The notes under the pieces were generated by a model. It did not search any database. It was not told the DNA's origin and worked only from the letters and a program-made list of their open reading frames with translations. The position numbers and the translations under genes were made by a program. Positions 1 through 9,185 of a stretch of DNA of 32,087 bases are shown in pieces (the stretch's first letter is position 1; every line of letters begins with the position of its first letter). The DNA is from Firmicutes bacterium UBA5493. Its GTDB lineage: Bacteria; Bacillota; Limnochordia; Darwinibacteriales; Darwinibacteriaceae. The stretch is taken from assembly GCA_002424045.1 (NCBI GenBank), contig DIPH01000049.1, forward strand, positions 1 through 32,087. The letters run 5' to 3'.

Positions 1-699
1 CTTGACAATGGGGTCCATTACAGATTGGCAACAAAAGTACTGTTTATCGAGCTCGAAGAAATCCATGTAAACGGCAACTTCTTGGTTCAGATCAAGAGAA
101 TCACCACTCCAGGCGCTATCGCCGCCCATTAGGACTATCTGCCCCGCCTGTGAACGATAAGCGGCCTCAAGGCCTAATGGGGAGTCTTCTACCACCATGC
201 ATTCCTGCGGCCTGAGGTTCAACCTTTGAAAAGCCCGCAAGAAGATATCTGGAGCAGGTTTTCCCTGCATTGTTCCATCACTATAAACTACCCTATCGAA
301 AGAGAACCATTTTTCTAATTCGAAAACCTCAAAATAAAAGTCTATGTTCTCTGTTCCTGAAGAAGTGGCAATGGCCATAGGTATACCTTGCACCTTGAGA
401 CGATCAAGGAATTGCGTTGCCCCAGGGGCCAATTTCAGGCCTTCCTGATCTTCAAGGCACAACCTTCGATACAGAGTCTCTTTCTTATCGCCAACCTCAC
501 GAAGAACCTCTTCATCGACATCACCGCCTAGGAGAAATCGAATGATGTCAGGTGTTGTTCGTCCCTGAACCTTGGTCTTGAGTTCTTCAATCGTTAGTTC
601 ATACTCCCTAAGCTCTCGGGAGAGTATTGTCCATGCTACATTATGCTTTTCCGTATCCCAATATAATGTTCCATTGAAATCAAAGACGATTCCACGCAA
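1..699 (-). CDS. HAD-superfamily hydrolase, copy 1 (C-terminus beyond window)
   Basis: Predicted cytosolic HAD phosphatase or phosphomutase of the beta-phosphoglucomutase-like group; the substrate is unknown. The reading frame is open to base 1, so the C-terminus lies outside the window. Motif I reads DFNGT, with the nucleophile Asp but Asn in place of the usual second, acid/base Asp. Motif II falls in ATSSG, motif III is the Lys of GKPAPD, and motif IV is VVEDSPLG. I prefer the TTG start at 699 because GGAG lies 8 nt upstream; a GTG at 708 is the alternative. By hand alignment it is about 80% identical to the protein at 22135-22821, and its C-terminal tail diverges after residue ~225. It lies 80 bp downstream of pepF in the same direction. 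Family assignment is firm; function is not. Confidence 0.85.
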   Translation of the reverse strand, partial: MRGIVFDFNGTLYWDTEKHNVAWTILSRELREYELTIEELKTKVQGRTTPDIIRFLLGGDVDEEVLREVGDKKETLYRRLCLEDQEGLKLAPGATQFLDRLKVQGIPMAIATSSGTENIDFYFEVFELEKWFSFDRVVYSDGTMQGKPAPDIFLRAFQRLNLRPQECMVVEDSPLGLEAAYRSQAGQIVLMGGDSAWSGDSLDLNQEVAVYMDFFELDKQYFCCQSVMDPIVK

Positions 700-779
700 G
701 TCGATCACTCCATACTTTTCTGGTTCAGTCTTAATCTAGAAGGTAAAGTCCGGCAAAAAGAGAACCACAGGATTACACC

Positions 780-2588
780 TTACGAATCCCGAAAACTGTC
801 CACCACCAGATCCACTAAAGACCCTACATAGGCGACAGCTTTGCGAATCGGCTCTGGGGAGGTCATATCCACACCGGCCAAGTGGGCTAGTTCAATTGGG
901 GACCTGGTTCCACCGGCTTTTAATACCGTTAACCAGCGATCCACGGCGGGCTGCCCTTCCTCGAAAATAGCCTGAGCAACGGCTGTCCCAATCGTCAGGC
1001 CTGCGGAATAACTATAGGGGTAAAGCCCCATGTAATAGTGGGGTTGTCGCATCCAGGTGAGCTTTGCTCCCAGATCAATCTCGAGTACGTCACCCCAGTA
1101 TTGATCCAAGATCTCGCCTTGTAAATGGCTGAGGGTTGTGGCAGTAATGGTTTGGCCCTTTTCGGCCAAGCGATAGACTCTTCGCTGGAGTTCCCCTTCA
1201 ATCAAGTGACGCACAAAATTGTGGTAATACGTCATCAAAAGTTGCATAGCTAGCCAGCGTTCCATACGGATATCGCTTGTTTGCGATTTAATGTAATTGG
1301 CCACCAAAAGCTCGTTGATGGTAGAGGGTGCTTCAACAAAAAACATCGAGGAACGAGAATTCGTTAAGCGCTGGTAACGTTGTGCCAAAACTCCATGACC
1401 AGCATGGCCCAGCTCGTGGCTTAGTAACAAAACTGAACGCACGAAATCTGTCCAAGTGACCAGAATATACGGGTGAACACCAGGTACTGTACTGCAAAAA
1501 GCCCCAGTGGATTTGCCCACATTCTCTACAAGATCAATCCAGCGGTTGTTCAAGGCATCATGAATAATTTCCCTGTATTCTTCACCTAAAACTGAAATTC
1601 CGTTCAAAATGATATCCTTAGCAGACTCAAAGGTGGCTGGCGGAGCAAAATCAGGGTCAAGGGGGGCTTCAATGTCGCAATACAGGAGCTTGTCTAGGCC
1701 GAGAACATCCTTGCGCAGCTTCGCATATCGCCGCATATGAGGGGCTAGTTCCGTAAGAATAACATCATGTACATTGTTATATACTTCTTCGCTCACCTCT
1801 TGCGCGTGTAAAAACATGTGGGTTGCAGATTCGTGGCCCCGTAATCTGGCCATGACAACGTTTTTTCTGACCTCTGTACCCCAGGTAGCCCCATACGTAT
1901 TCTGATACCCTTTCAGGCCGTCAACAAAAGAAGCATAGGCATTGCGCCTTAAGACATGATCAGCCGATTGCTCATATACTGATTCATAGAGGGCAAAGCT
2001 CATGGGATGCGTTTTCCCCTCACTGTCTTCGATAGCAGCAAAGGTCATGTCAGCCGCCTTCGAACGATTGTAGATCATGGATGGCGAACCCAAGATCTCT
2101 CCTAGGGAAGCAAGGGCCTTTTCCGTTTCAGGGGAAAGAAGAAAAGGCTTACCCTCCAGCAAACGCTGGATATAACGCTCGAAGTCCTTTAAACGCGGTT
2201 CTTCCTCGAGATAGCGCTCCAGTGTACCGTCTGGTAAGGCCAAGGCCTCTGATCGAACAAAAGCTGTCTGAGCGGCAAACTGGGCACCTGCAGCGGAGCT
2301 ACGTCCTAACATCTCTTGGTTAACAGGATCGGTACCATCCGTCGATTGCTTGAGATACGCATAGCTCGTAACCTGGGCAAAATCTTTGGACAAAGCCTCT
2401 AGAGCTTCTACACAATCAAGGAGCACAGTAGCCCCTTCGGCGAGGCGCCCTTGATAGTCTGTAACGGTGTGTAAATCTCCCAAAACTCGAGCTAGGGCCA
2501 TCTCCCAAGCTTCCTCACTGGGGAAAATATCCGTTAGGTTCCAAGTAAGCTGTTCTGGCACATCTTGACGAGCGAGTCTCTTTTTCAT
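780..2588 (-). CDS. pepF: Oligoendopeptidase F, M3B zinc peptidase
   Basis: Cytosolic zinc metallopeptidase that trims short oligopeptides, usually those imported or released by protein turnover. The 602-residue length is typical of PepF. The metal site is visible: HELGH at 391-395 gives two His ligands and the catalytic Glu, and the downstream EAPS motif near 419 supplies the third ligand. There is no signal peptide. The ATG start is preceded by GGAGGGA at correct spacing. A terminator-like hairpin at 2693-2740 separates it from the sugar operon, so it is probably transcribed on its own or with the HAD gene 80 bp downstream. I see no clear promoter. Confidence 0.95.
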   Translation of the reverse strand: MKKRLARQDVPEQLTWNLTDIFPSEEAWEMALARVLGDLHTVTDYQGRLAEGATVLLDCVEALEALSKDFAQVTSYAYLKQSTDGTDPVNQEMLGRSSAAGAQFAAQTAFVRSEALALPDGTLERYLEEEPRLKDFERYIQRLLEGKPFLLSPETEKALASLGEILGSPSMIYNRSKAADMTFAAIEDSEGKTHPMSFALYESVYEQSADHVLRRNAYASFVDGLKGYQNTYGATWGTEVRKNVVMARLRGHESATHMFLHAQEVSEEVYNNVHDVILTELAPHMRRYAKLRKDVLGLDKLLYCDIEAPLDPDFAPPATFESAKDIILNGISVLGEEYREIIHDALNNRWIDLVENVGKSTGAFCSTVPGVHPYILVTWTDFVRSVLLLSHELGHAGHGVLAQRYQRLTNSRSSMFFVEAPSTINELLVANYIKSQTSDIRMERWLAMQLLMTYYHNFVRHLIEGELQRRVYRLAEKGQTITATTLSHLQGEILDQYWGDVLEIDLGAKLTWMRQPHYYMGLYPYSYSAGLTIGTAVAQAIFEEGQPAVDRWLTVLKAGGTRSPIELAHLAGVDMTSPEPIRKAVAYVGSLVDLVVDSFRDS

Positions 2589-2692
2589 GTTCTCCCTCCG
2601 ATTCTCATACTTTTGGGTCGACTCTTCTCTAATTCTCCGAACGATGCCGTTCCCCTCTTAACGGGGAGCCCCCCTGCCTGGTGATCATCGGC

Positions 2693-2740
2693 AACAGAAA
2701 ACGGCTTTTCGCGGCAGAGTAAGTATCTGAGCGAAAAGCC
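2693..2740 (-). terminator. Rho-independent terminator after the beta-helix gene
   Basis: A perfect 10-bp inverted repeat (GGCTTTTCGC / GCGAAAAGCC, 2703-2712 and 2731-2740) encloses an 18-nt loop. On the minus strand it is followed by GTTTTCTGTT. It lies between the end of the beta-helix gene (2853) and the start of pepF (2588), so it should close operon 2. The rest of 2589-2852 contains only the pepF ribosome binding site and two short C/G-rich inverted repeats (about 2639-2665) that I cannot assign. Confidence 0.65.
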
Positions 2741-2852
2741 TGTCTCGTGCGTATTTATGCTGCCTTGTTGGAGCAATGCCAAAATCCTAACCTTCAAGGT
2801 CAAGTTTTAAACCATTTGGAACAAGATCCCGAGTGCCAGCGGACACCAGATC

Positions 2853-4235
2853 CTAATCTCCTTTTAAGATAAGCGTATCCGTTAGCGAACCCTCTACTTC
2901 TAGGTCTGCCAAACCCGTGTGCTCAAACGTGTTAAAGGAAACCTTTCCTGAGGTTACGTCCCGCAGATATAGCCCTGTACATTGGGTGGAATCAAAGTGA
3001 TTATTCCAAATGGTGACGGGCCCGCTCTCAGCAACCAAGACGCCAACCCAGTTTTCCAGAAATGAATTAGTCAAAATCTGCCCACTAGAACGAAGAAATC
3101 GCAATCCCGCGGCGCTGTTATACAGGAAGGTGTTATCGCAGACTAGAACATCCCGCTCCCACTGGCAATAGATGCCGTTGCTACTGGCTTCTATTGTATT
3201 TCCTGAAAGCTGGTTCCGGGCCCCAGAGGCGACAAAAAACCCATTACCACCCCCTGTGACGCTACAGCTATCAACTATGCAATCAGTTGCAAAGGACAGA
3301 AAAATGCCCTGCTCGCAATCCACCGTTCTGGAATTGAGCAAAGCTACACCCCTCGAGGCACGAATATCAATACCGTGATTGCTCTCCCGGCAAAGAATGT
3401 CTTTGAGTACAGCATCATCACTATACGCCAAGTAAATGCTAAAGATTCCACCGCGATCAGCGACCACATTTTCTATCCTGGCACCATCGCAATACGCAAG
3501 TTCAATGCCCATGCTAGCACTTGAGACATCTACATTCGTAATTGAGATGCTTTCGCAACCTGCAGCAATAACAGCCCCAGCATCCTTGGGAACACTCACA
3601 TTCTTCTCGCCGGAAAAATAATAGAGGGGCTTATCATTTATCGTATTGCCTTGGATCGTGTGAGTTGTGAAAAAAGCCGGATCCTCGCCGACTTCAAAAA
3701 GACCCGTGAGAACTGGACGTCCCTGGCTTTGTTCGTTTAGGGGCGTTCCTGCCATGGCTACACTGCACTGGCGGAAATTGCAATCTAAAATGGTGCAATT
3801 CTTCGCTCCAGCGAGCCAGATAGCACATGATGACACTCGGTATTTCTCATCTGCCAGGAAAAACCGACAATTCAGCACAGATAGCCTGTCGCCTGTATTT
3901 AAAATTCCCGTTCGTTTGATTCGAAAGTCAATATTTTGAATCGTAACATCAGGTGCGCTAATTTGAAAAAGAGGTTTAAAGGGGACTCCGTTCAAAACCG
4001 TACTGGCCTCGCCAATCAAAGTGACAGAACGGTCGATCAAAATGGGATATAGTTCGGGTTCTTCTTCATACAACCCTGCTGCAAGATGGATTACATCGCC
4101 TGATTTGGCATTTTGGAGTATCGTGCTTAGGCCCACAGCAGCATCTGGGAAAACGTAAACTTCACTCGCTGCAACCGTCGCAGAGAGCGAACAGAAGAGC
4201 AAAAGCAATAGACAGGAATAAGTTAACTTTCTCAT
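2853..4235 (-). CDS. Secreted right-handed beta-helix (NosD/pectin-lyase-like) protein
   Basis: 460 residues with an N-terminal signal peptide (hydrophobic stretch about 5-22, probable cleavage after VAAS). From about residue 35 the chain has the NosD/PbH1 repeat pattern, in which a new strand with N-x-I/F and G-I/G-F turns recurs about every 22-24 residues. Examples are GIDIRASRGVALLNS, GIFLSFATDCIVDS and GIYCQWERDVLVCD. Such folds occur in polysaccharide lyases, mannuronan epimerases and non-catalytic surface proteins. I cannot identify a catalytic triad, so substrate and activity are open. It is the last gene of operon 2, after a GH3 and a CBM9-like protein, which supports an extracellular carbohydrate role. 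The ATG start has GGGGA 4 nt upstream. Confidence 0.85.
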   Translation of the reverse strand: MRKLTYSCLLLLLFCSLSATVAASEVYVFPDAAVGLSTILQNAKSGDVIHLAAGLYEEEPELYPILIDRSVTLIGEASTVLNGVPFKPLFQISAPDVTIQNIDFRIKRTGILNTGDRLSVLNCRFFLADEKYRVSSCAIWLAGAKNCTILDCNFRQCSVAMAGTPLNEQSQGRPVLTGLFEVGEDPAFFTTHTIQGNTINDKPLYYFSGEKNVSVPKDAGAVIAAGCESISITNVDVSSASMGIELAYCDGARIENVVADRGGIFSIYLAYSDDAVLKDILCRESNHGIDIRASRGVALLNSRTVDCEQGIFLSFATDCIVDSCSVTGGGNGFFVASGARNQLSGNTIEASSNGIYCQWERDVLVCDNTFLYNSAAGLRFLRSSGQILTNSFLENWVGVLVAESGPVTIWNNHFDSTQCTGLYLRDVTSGKVSFNTFEHTGLADLEVEGSLTDTLILKGD

Positions 4236-4291
4236 GTCGTCCCCACAACCTCTAAGGAAATTGTTGTTCTTGCCGCCTCATTACCGAGTCT

Positions 4292-5071
4292 CTATTGGAA
4301 AATCAAAGTTCCCCACAAACTGGGATTCGTATTGATTTCCAAGCCACCTGTCCATACGAGCTGGGGAACAAATTCGGTTCCGGGACATGGGTATGATATA
4401 TCCGTTATAGCAAAATTGAACTTGATCTGATCGCCTGTTTGAGGCGTGTACACGGGAATATTGGCATTAGAAAAATTGACCCAAGGAATCACCGCTTCGT
4501 AGATGAACCCTGTAGCAGTGAGTTTGACCGCACGTTCATGACCCGCAAGTACACTTTCGCCGCCATCCATACCTTTACTGATGAAACGCTCTCTGTTTTC
4601 TTTGGGAACCATAGAGCGATCAAAAGCAGTATCCCAATATTGGTTATCAACCACGAAGAAAACCAGAAAATCATGAACTCCGTACTCGGTTCTTTCAGGA
4701 TCTGCTGAAGGATCGGTAGATATATACAGTTTGAAGTTGTCCTGCCCATCTAGTGGGAGCATCTCAATGGCTCCAAAGGGCGTATCTTCATTTACATTAG
4801 CCGCGAGATACAAGTTGTCTTCATCCCACATTACGTAGACTGTACAGCTAGAGTCCATAGGGCCGTTCCAGGCATTAGCATCTCGGATTACCTGAGAAAT
4901 GTCATCAATGACAATCGGCGAAGTCAATGTCCATTCTGAAAGATCGCCATCAATTACGATGGGAGTATCTGCCTTGTAAGCAGTCGCCTCAGGGATTTCG
5001 GCAAAAATAATCCCCTGTATCAACAAGCTAAGCGCAAGAACAAGAAGAAAGCAAGTCTTCAAACGTTTCAT
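4292..5071 (-). CDS. Stand-alone secreted CBM9-like carbohydrate-binding protein, copy A
   Basis: A 259-residue secreted protein consisting of a signal peptide (MKRLKTCFLLVLALSLL...) and one CBM9/DOMON-like beta-sandwich. Diagnostic features are IDGDLSEW near the mature N-terminus, WDEDNLYLAANVNEDTPF in the middle, and a C-terminal block ending NPSLWGTLIFQ. CBM9 modules usually bind xylan or cellulose chain ends as parts of larger enzymes; here the module is the whole protein. I chose the ATG at 5071, with AAGGA 10 nt upstream and a signal peptide directly after it, over the longer frame to 5113. It lies in the GH3 - CBM9 - beta-helix operon. It is a paralogue of the protein at 16211-17008. 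Confidence 0.85.
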   Translation of the reverse strand: MKRLKTCFLLVLALSLLIQGIIFAEIPEATAYKADTPIVIDGDLSEWTLTSPIVIDDISQVIRDANAWNGPMDSSCTVYVMWDEDNLYLAANVNEDTPFGAIEMLPLDGQDNFKLYISTDPSADPERTEYGVHDFLVFFVVDNQYWDTAFDRSMVPKENRERFISKGMDGGESVLAGHERAVKLTATGFIYEAVIPWVNFSNANIPVYTPQTGDQIKFNFAITDISYPCPGTEFVPQLVWTGGLEINTNPSLWGTLIFQ

Positions 5072-5112
5072 TACAGTCACATCCTTTTTTGGCTTTGGAA
5101 TTGCGAAAAGCA

Positions 5113-5131
5113 AGGCGGGTTAAGCCCGCCT
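5113..5131 (-). repeat. Intercistronic GC-rich hairpin
   Basis: Perfect 7-bp inverted repeat AGGCGGG / CCCGCCT with a 5-nt loop, between the GH3 stop (5153) and the CBM9 start (5071). On the minus strand it is followed by TGCTTTTCG, a weak U-run. It could be a leaky terminator or a 3'-end-protecting hairpin that lowers expression of the downstream genes relative to the GH3. Confidence 0.5.
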
Positions 5132-5152
5132 CGCAGACCTTAAGGCTAGTTT

Positions 5153-7573
5153 CTATTCAACAGTAATCGTGGCGTTTAAAGTGCCGATGGTTACATCGTG
5201 TTCACCTGGTGTATCGAAGAAAAGATCCATCGATACAACGCGCCAGCTTTCACCGTTAACGGCCATGAGTTTCTCGGCAATAACTTTGCCGTTTGAGACA
5301 GCTTCAACGTTAGCAACGTCACTTCCACCATGGTTCCAGAGTAGGAAACTAACACTATAAGCCTCGCCTACTTTTGCATTAGCCTGCTCGGCGATCGACT
5401 GAATTGTTGCTCCGCCCCATCTGCCAGCTACTTCGCGTTCTACGATTACAGAAGGAAGAACAAGTGTCTCATAAACAAAATCGCCCTTTTGGCCATAGCG
5501 CATGCCATATTTATAGGTGATTAAAGGGTCTCCCCAGTTTTCGGGTGTTGTGTGTGTCTCACTTGTCTTCATAGTTGCTTGTAACAGCAAACGTACCCAA
5601 GTACTTGCACCTTGATCTCCAGCGAGATCCTTCCATTGCAGTGCATCCATTTCGGCATTCCGGGTAATTTCCTTTACGATCATACCACTTGGCTCTCTGA
5701 TTCCAAAGAGCATATCGGCATAGACCCAAGGTTCTGTCGTTGTCATAAAGCCTGGTAACTGCGAACCATGGTCAGCCTTCTGGTTAAAGCTGAGATACAT
5801 TAACGCATCAACCGCGTTAATCACCGATTCTTGTCTTGGCAGTGTGTTGTTTAGCGTCAGGATAATGGGCTTGCCCGCATCTTTAGCATCGTCAATGAAC
5901 ATTTCCGCGACGTCGTTGATGGCCGTAAAGTCACCAATTACGACATCGGCTTCTTCCATTGTAGCCACAACAGGACCATAATAGTCAATGTACTGCGCAT
6001 AGTGTTCTGCTAAATCATCACTACTCGCAGCCACGTAAACCTTTGTGCCGAGAGAAAGGGGTAACAGGTTATTGTCATTTTTAATCAATACTGCGGAAGA
6101 TGCCTGCATTTGCTCTCCAAGGGCCACGTCATATTCGTTGCGGACGGCTCTTAGATCTTCATTACTTTTGATGTTACGGGGAGCAGCGGTGTATTCTTCG
6201 AGTGAATTGATGGGCTTACCCGTATAACTACTATTCGCACCTAGTCTAATGGCATAATCAGCGTCTGAGTATGGGTTCTCAAAGAGACCAAGCTCGAATT
6301 TAAAACGAAGAACACGGGTTGCAGCTCTCTGCACGTAATACTCGTCAATATCGCCTTCTAGAACACCATTCACGATACAATCGGGATAATTGGCCATGAT
6401 TCTAGCTTCAATGTCCTCGCCACGGAGAGTAACTACCGTTCCGAAGATATCTACGCCATTTTCCAACATCATGCCATACAATTGGCGCCCATTTAGCTTG
6501 CCGATATCAACACCTTCATTTGTTACACCTTGAACCTGCGATCCCATACCTAACGCCCACCAGTCTGTAACAATAATCCCATCAAAACCGAGAGTATCAC
6601 GAAGATAGCTCATAGTTGCTTTGTCGTACTCGACGGGAACATTATTACTCAATCCGGTGGCTCCGGAGTTGGTCATAATCCAAGGAGTACCCGCTCTGAG
6701 GGCGGCCTTCCAGCCTTCAAGCCAATTATCTACGTTTTGGGCAACACTGCGCGCGTTCTGAAACGAAGCATCCCCACCGCGACCAATCCAGTGCTTCGTG
6801 CAAGTTGCCAGACCATTTTCGTTAAGCGTGGCGACTTCCAATTCCGTCATCCTTGCAATGTATTCTGGATCCTCACCGTTAAATGCACCAATTTCATTAC
6901 CGTAGGGCTCAAATGTAACATGAACGCCAACAGATTTCATGGATTCCGCATAGCGCTTCAAAAGCTTCTCAGACAGCTCGGGATCATTGGCGGTACCAAA
7001 GGCAGCATGCGGTTTATCAACAAAGCCACCCCAGGAGTTGTACTCACGGTCACTTGTGAACGTCATGGGAATCCCCAGACGAGTGTCTTCGCACATCTGC
7101 TGAATTTCGTTGTGGACAAAAACTTGCTCTTCGGGGGTTCCATTGGCATTATCTAAGAAACAACGATTGTGATATTCATTGATATAGTACCAAGCAGAAA
7201 AGCCATCCGAAAAAGGCTCGTCTTCAGCGGGTTCAAAAGGGCAATCCTGCCTGTAAAGGTAGTTGTAAGTCACGGGATAGGTACCAGAGAATTGACCAGA
7301 AGTGTTATTACAGAACAACAAACCAACGGTTTCTTCCAACGTCATCTGGGACAATAGATCAGCAATTCGATCGTCAATGTCTGCACGCCAATCTTCGTAC
7401 ACATCAAGCTTGCCATTTCCGTTTAGATCTTTAAACTGCAGTCCATCTATTTCTATAATGGGCTTCACTCTCGCTTCAATGTCAGCCTGGTAAACATCTG
7501 GTGCTGCAAGAACAGGGACAACGAGCACGTTCAAAAGCATCACAAGCACGATAAATGATGTTATCTTCTTCAT
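5153..7573 (-). CDS. Secreted glycoside hydrolase family 3 protein (large, divergent)
   Basis: 806 residues. It has an Sec signal peptide (about 1-23, LVVPVLAA) and no lipobox Cys. A calcium-loop-like segment DLNGNGKLDVYEDW at 49-62 has the spacing of an EF-hand/dockerin loop and is seen at the N-terminus of many clostridial GH3 enzymes. The (beta/alpha)8 domain follows: substrate-binding KHW at 260-262 and nucleophile Asp337 in VTDWWALG. A C-terminal alpha/beta sandwich and a fibronectin-like domain end the chain. The usual EPRWGR...GED block is replaced by EPYGNEIGAFNGEDPE, so it belongs to a different subgroup from the two other GH3s here. Beta-glucosidase or beta-xylosidase activity is likely; the linkage cannot be read from sequence. 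AAAGGGG lies 7 nt before the ATG. It is first in operon 2, behind a leader of about 300 nt. Confidence 0.9.
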   Translation of the reverse strand: MKKITSFIVLVMLLNVLVVPVLAAPDVYQADIEARVKPIIEIDGLQFKDLNGNGKLDVYEDWRADIDDRIADLLSQMTLEETVGLLFCNNTSGQFSGTYPVTYNYLYRQDCPFEPAEDEPFSDGFSAWYYINEYHNRCFLDNANGTPEEQVFVHNEIQQMCEDTRLGIPMTFTSDREYNSWGGFVDKPHAAFGTANDPELSEKLLKRYAESMKSVGVHVTFEPYGNEIGAFNGEDPEYIARMTELEVATLNENGLATCTKHWIGRGGDASFQNARSVAQNVDNWLEGWKAALRAGTPWIMTNSGATGLSNNVPVEYDKATMSYLRDTLGFDGIIVTDWWALGMGSQVQGVTNEGVDIGKLNGRQLYGMMLENGVDIFGTVVTLRGEDIEARIMANYPDCIVNGVLEGDIDEYYVQRAATRVLRFKFELGLFENPYSDADYAIRLGANSSYTGKPINSLEEYTAAPRNIKSNEDLRAVRNEYDVALGEQMQASSAVLIKNDNNLLPLSLGTKVYVAASSDDLAEHYAQYIDYYGPVVATMEEADVVIGDFTAINDVAEMFIDDAKDAGKPIILTLNNTLPRQESVINAVDALMYLSFNQKADHGSQLPGFMTTTEPWVYADMLFGIREPSGMIVKEITRNAEMDALQWKDLAGDQGASTWVRLLLQATMKTSETHTTPENWGDPLITYKYGMRYGQKGDFVYETLVLPSVIVEREVAGRWGGATIQSIAEQANAKVGEAYSVSFLLWNHGGSDVANVEAVSNGKVIAEKLMAVNGESWRVVSMDLFFDTPGEHDVTIGTLNATITVE

Positions 7574-7607
7574 TGTAAATCCCCTTTCAAATAGTAGATT
7601 CTTGCGT

Positions 7608-7640
7608 TTAGAAAACTAGTTTGGGACAGCACAACGACAT
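7608..7640 (-). CDS. Possible 10-codon leader peptide upstream of the GH3 operon
   Basis: Minus-strand mini-ORF encoding MSLCCPKLVF and a stop, 34 nt before the GH3 start. It is preceded by GGGAGGT with 5-nt spacing, one of the best Shine-Dalgarno sequences in the window. No run of regulatory codons suggests classical attenuation. Translation, if any, could influence the GH3 start. This is a candidate only. Confidence 0.3.
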   Translation of the reverse strand: MSLCCPKLVF

Positions 7641-7893
7641 CTATCACCTCCCGTCAACAATAGAAGGCTACGGAATCAGTACTACCGAAGAAACTCATAA
7701 TACCCTTTTCATGCCTTGCCCCTTTCTGCAAAATTCTAATTGAAAAATGGTCTCTTGCTTTCCGCACCCCTAATTACTCGCAGACAAGACAGGATCTGGC
7801 GTCTCCCCTATTTAGACATTCTCGGACACATCAATATCCGAAACATACATACGTATCCACTTTACAACCAACAGCCAGATTAACGGTAATTCT

Positions 7894-7931
7894 AATATAA
7901 CAGTAACGTTCTAACCTGAAATTAACCTGAA
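7894..7931 (-). promoter_or_regulatory. OmpR-type direct repeat and promoter of operon 2
   Basis: On the minus strand two copies of TTCAGGTTA (931-923 and 920-912) recur with an exact 11-bp period. A -10-like TATATT follows at 7899-7894. No good -35 hexamer is present; the repeat occupies that position, as in OmpR/PhoB-family activated promoters. A related repeat precedes operon 1. Transcription from here gives a 5' leader of about 310 nt before the GH3 at 7573. Apart from the mini-ORF at 7608-7640 I see no riboswitch or gene in 7574-8038. Confidence 0.55.
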
Positions 7932-8038
7932 TTTACACATGGCCCAGGCGTCGCGCCTCTCAATAGGTAGCCCGATTACTCGCCTCAGAGAGTAAGCATC
8001 CATCAGAACCTAATATACTCGGCTCTTCCTCTAAAACA

Positions 8039-9145
8039 CTAGCCAATCCGATCCTCGGATTGTGCATCAAAAACATGCAGATTTTGGGGCTCCACCTTCA
8101 ACGCGATCTCTGTACCAGTCTGTTCTTCGAGAGTAGCATCAAGCTTAGTTACAAATAGCTCGTTCTGCAAAGTAAAGTGCACCAATATGTCATCGCCCAA
8201 CGGTTCTATCAGCTCCACCTTTCCATGCAACGCCTCTGGCTCGTTTTTGTCAACTAGATAAAAGTCAGCTGGGCGAATTCCAAGTACATATTCCTTACGT
8301 AAATCTAATTGGCTCACGAGTTCCGTGGTGCCAAGGATAGCCGAATTCCCGTATTGAAACGAAGGCACTTTATCTTTAAGTTCAACTTTGCACTTCAAGA
8401 AGTTGATCTTAGGCGTACCAACAAACTCCGCCACAAACATAGAACGAGGTGTCTTGTAGAGTTCATTAGGGGTTCCTTCCTGAACAACCTTACCGTCCTT
8501 CATCAGTACGATGCGGTCGGCCAGCGTCATTGCTTCCGTCTGATCATGGGTCACATAGATCGTGGTTACCTTGAGTTGTCTTTGGATCTTCTTTAGCTCA
8601 AAGCGCACCTGCTCCCTCAGCTTGGCATCTAAATTGCCTAGGGGCTCATCTAAGAGAAATATGTCCGGATCTCTCACGAGTGCCCTCCCTAAAGCAACAC
8701 GCTGCCTCTGGCCACCACTTAGTTCAGCTGGTTTGCGATCCAAAAGGTGGCTGATACCGAGCATAGCAGAAACATCGGTGATCTTTTTCGTAATCTCTTC
8801 TTTACTGTAGTTCAAATTTTCTAGAGAAAAGGACATATTGCCCGCCACAGTCATATTCGGGTACAGGGCGTACTCTTGGAAAACCATAGCAATATTTCGA
8901 TCCTGGGGACGCACAAAAGTCTTATTGGCTACTGATGTAACAAGCCTTTCGCCAATCTTCACATCGCCGTTAGTGGGCTGGACTAAGCCTGCAACACATT
9001 GCAAGGCCGTAGTTTTTCCACAGCCAGATGGCCCTAGAAAAACACAGAACTCCCCATCAGGTATAGTCAAATTTAAGTCATCTAAAGCAATCGTTTTGCC
9101 TTTGTTATAAACAACACTAAGATCTTTTACAATTACTGGAGGCAA
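8039..9145 (-). CDS. Sugar ABC transporter ATP-binding protein (MsmX/UgpC type)
   Basis: 368-residue cytosolic ATPase that energises CUT1 sugar importers. It shows Walker A GPSGCGKTT (38-46), signature LSGGQRQR (142-149), Walker B DIFLLDEP (161-168), the switch His200 in YVTHD, and a C-terminal TOBE/OB regulatory domain (about 240-365). The frame begins with TTG at 9145 behind a weak AAGG/GGTG sequence. It is the last gene of operon 1, 40 bp after a GH3, and presumably serves the permease pair at 11109-12861. ATPases of this type are often shared among several importers, so its substrate range may exceed this locus. Confidence 0.95.
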   Translation of the reverse strand: MPPVIVKDLSVVYNKGKTIALDDLNLTIPDGEFCVFLGPSGCGKTTALQCVAGLVQPTNGDVKIGERLVTSVANKTFVRPQDRNIAMVFQEYALYPNMTVAGNMSFSLENLNYSKEEITKKITDVSAMLGISHLLDRKPAELSGGQRQRVALGRALVRDPDIFLLDEPLGNLDAKLREQVRFELKKIQRQLKVTTIYVTHDQTEAMTLADRIVLMKDGKVVQEGTPNELYKTPRSMFVAEFVGTPKINFLKCKVELKDKVPSFQYGNSAILGTTELVSQLDLRKEYVLGIRPADFYLVDKNEPEALHGKVELIEPLGDDILVHFTLQNELFVTKLDATLEEQTGTEIALKVEPQNLHVFDAQSEDRIG

Positions 9146-9185
9146 CGCTCACACCAACCTTTCTATTAGGCCCAAAAGGAGTTCT

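Noticed and set aside
2585..2803. 72-codon minus-strand ORF between pepF and the beta-helix gene
   Set aside because: It spans the terminator hairpin, overlaps the pepF start, lacks a ribosome binding site and has no protein-like pattern.
7938..7962. AGGCG / CGCCT hairpin after the ATPase gene as a terminator
   Set aside because: The loop is only 3 nt, the stem 5 bp, and no U-run follows on the minus strand.
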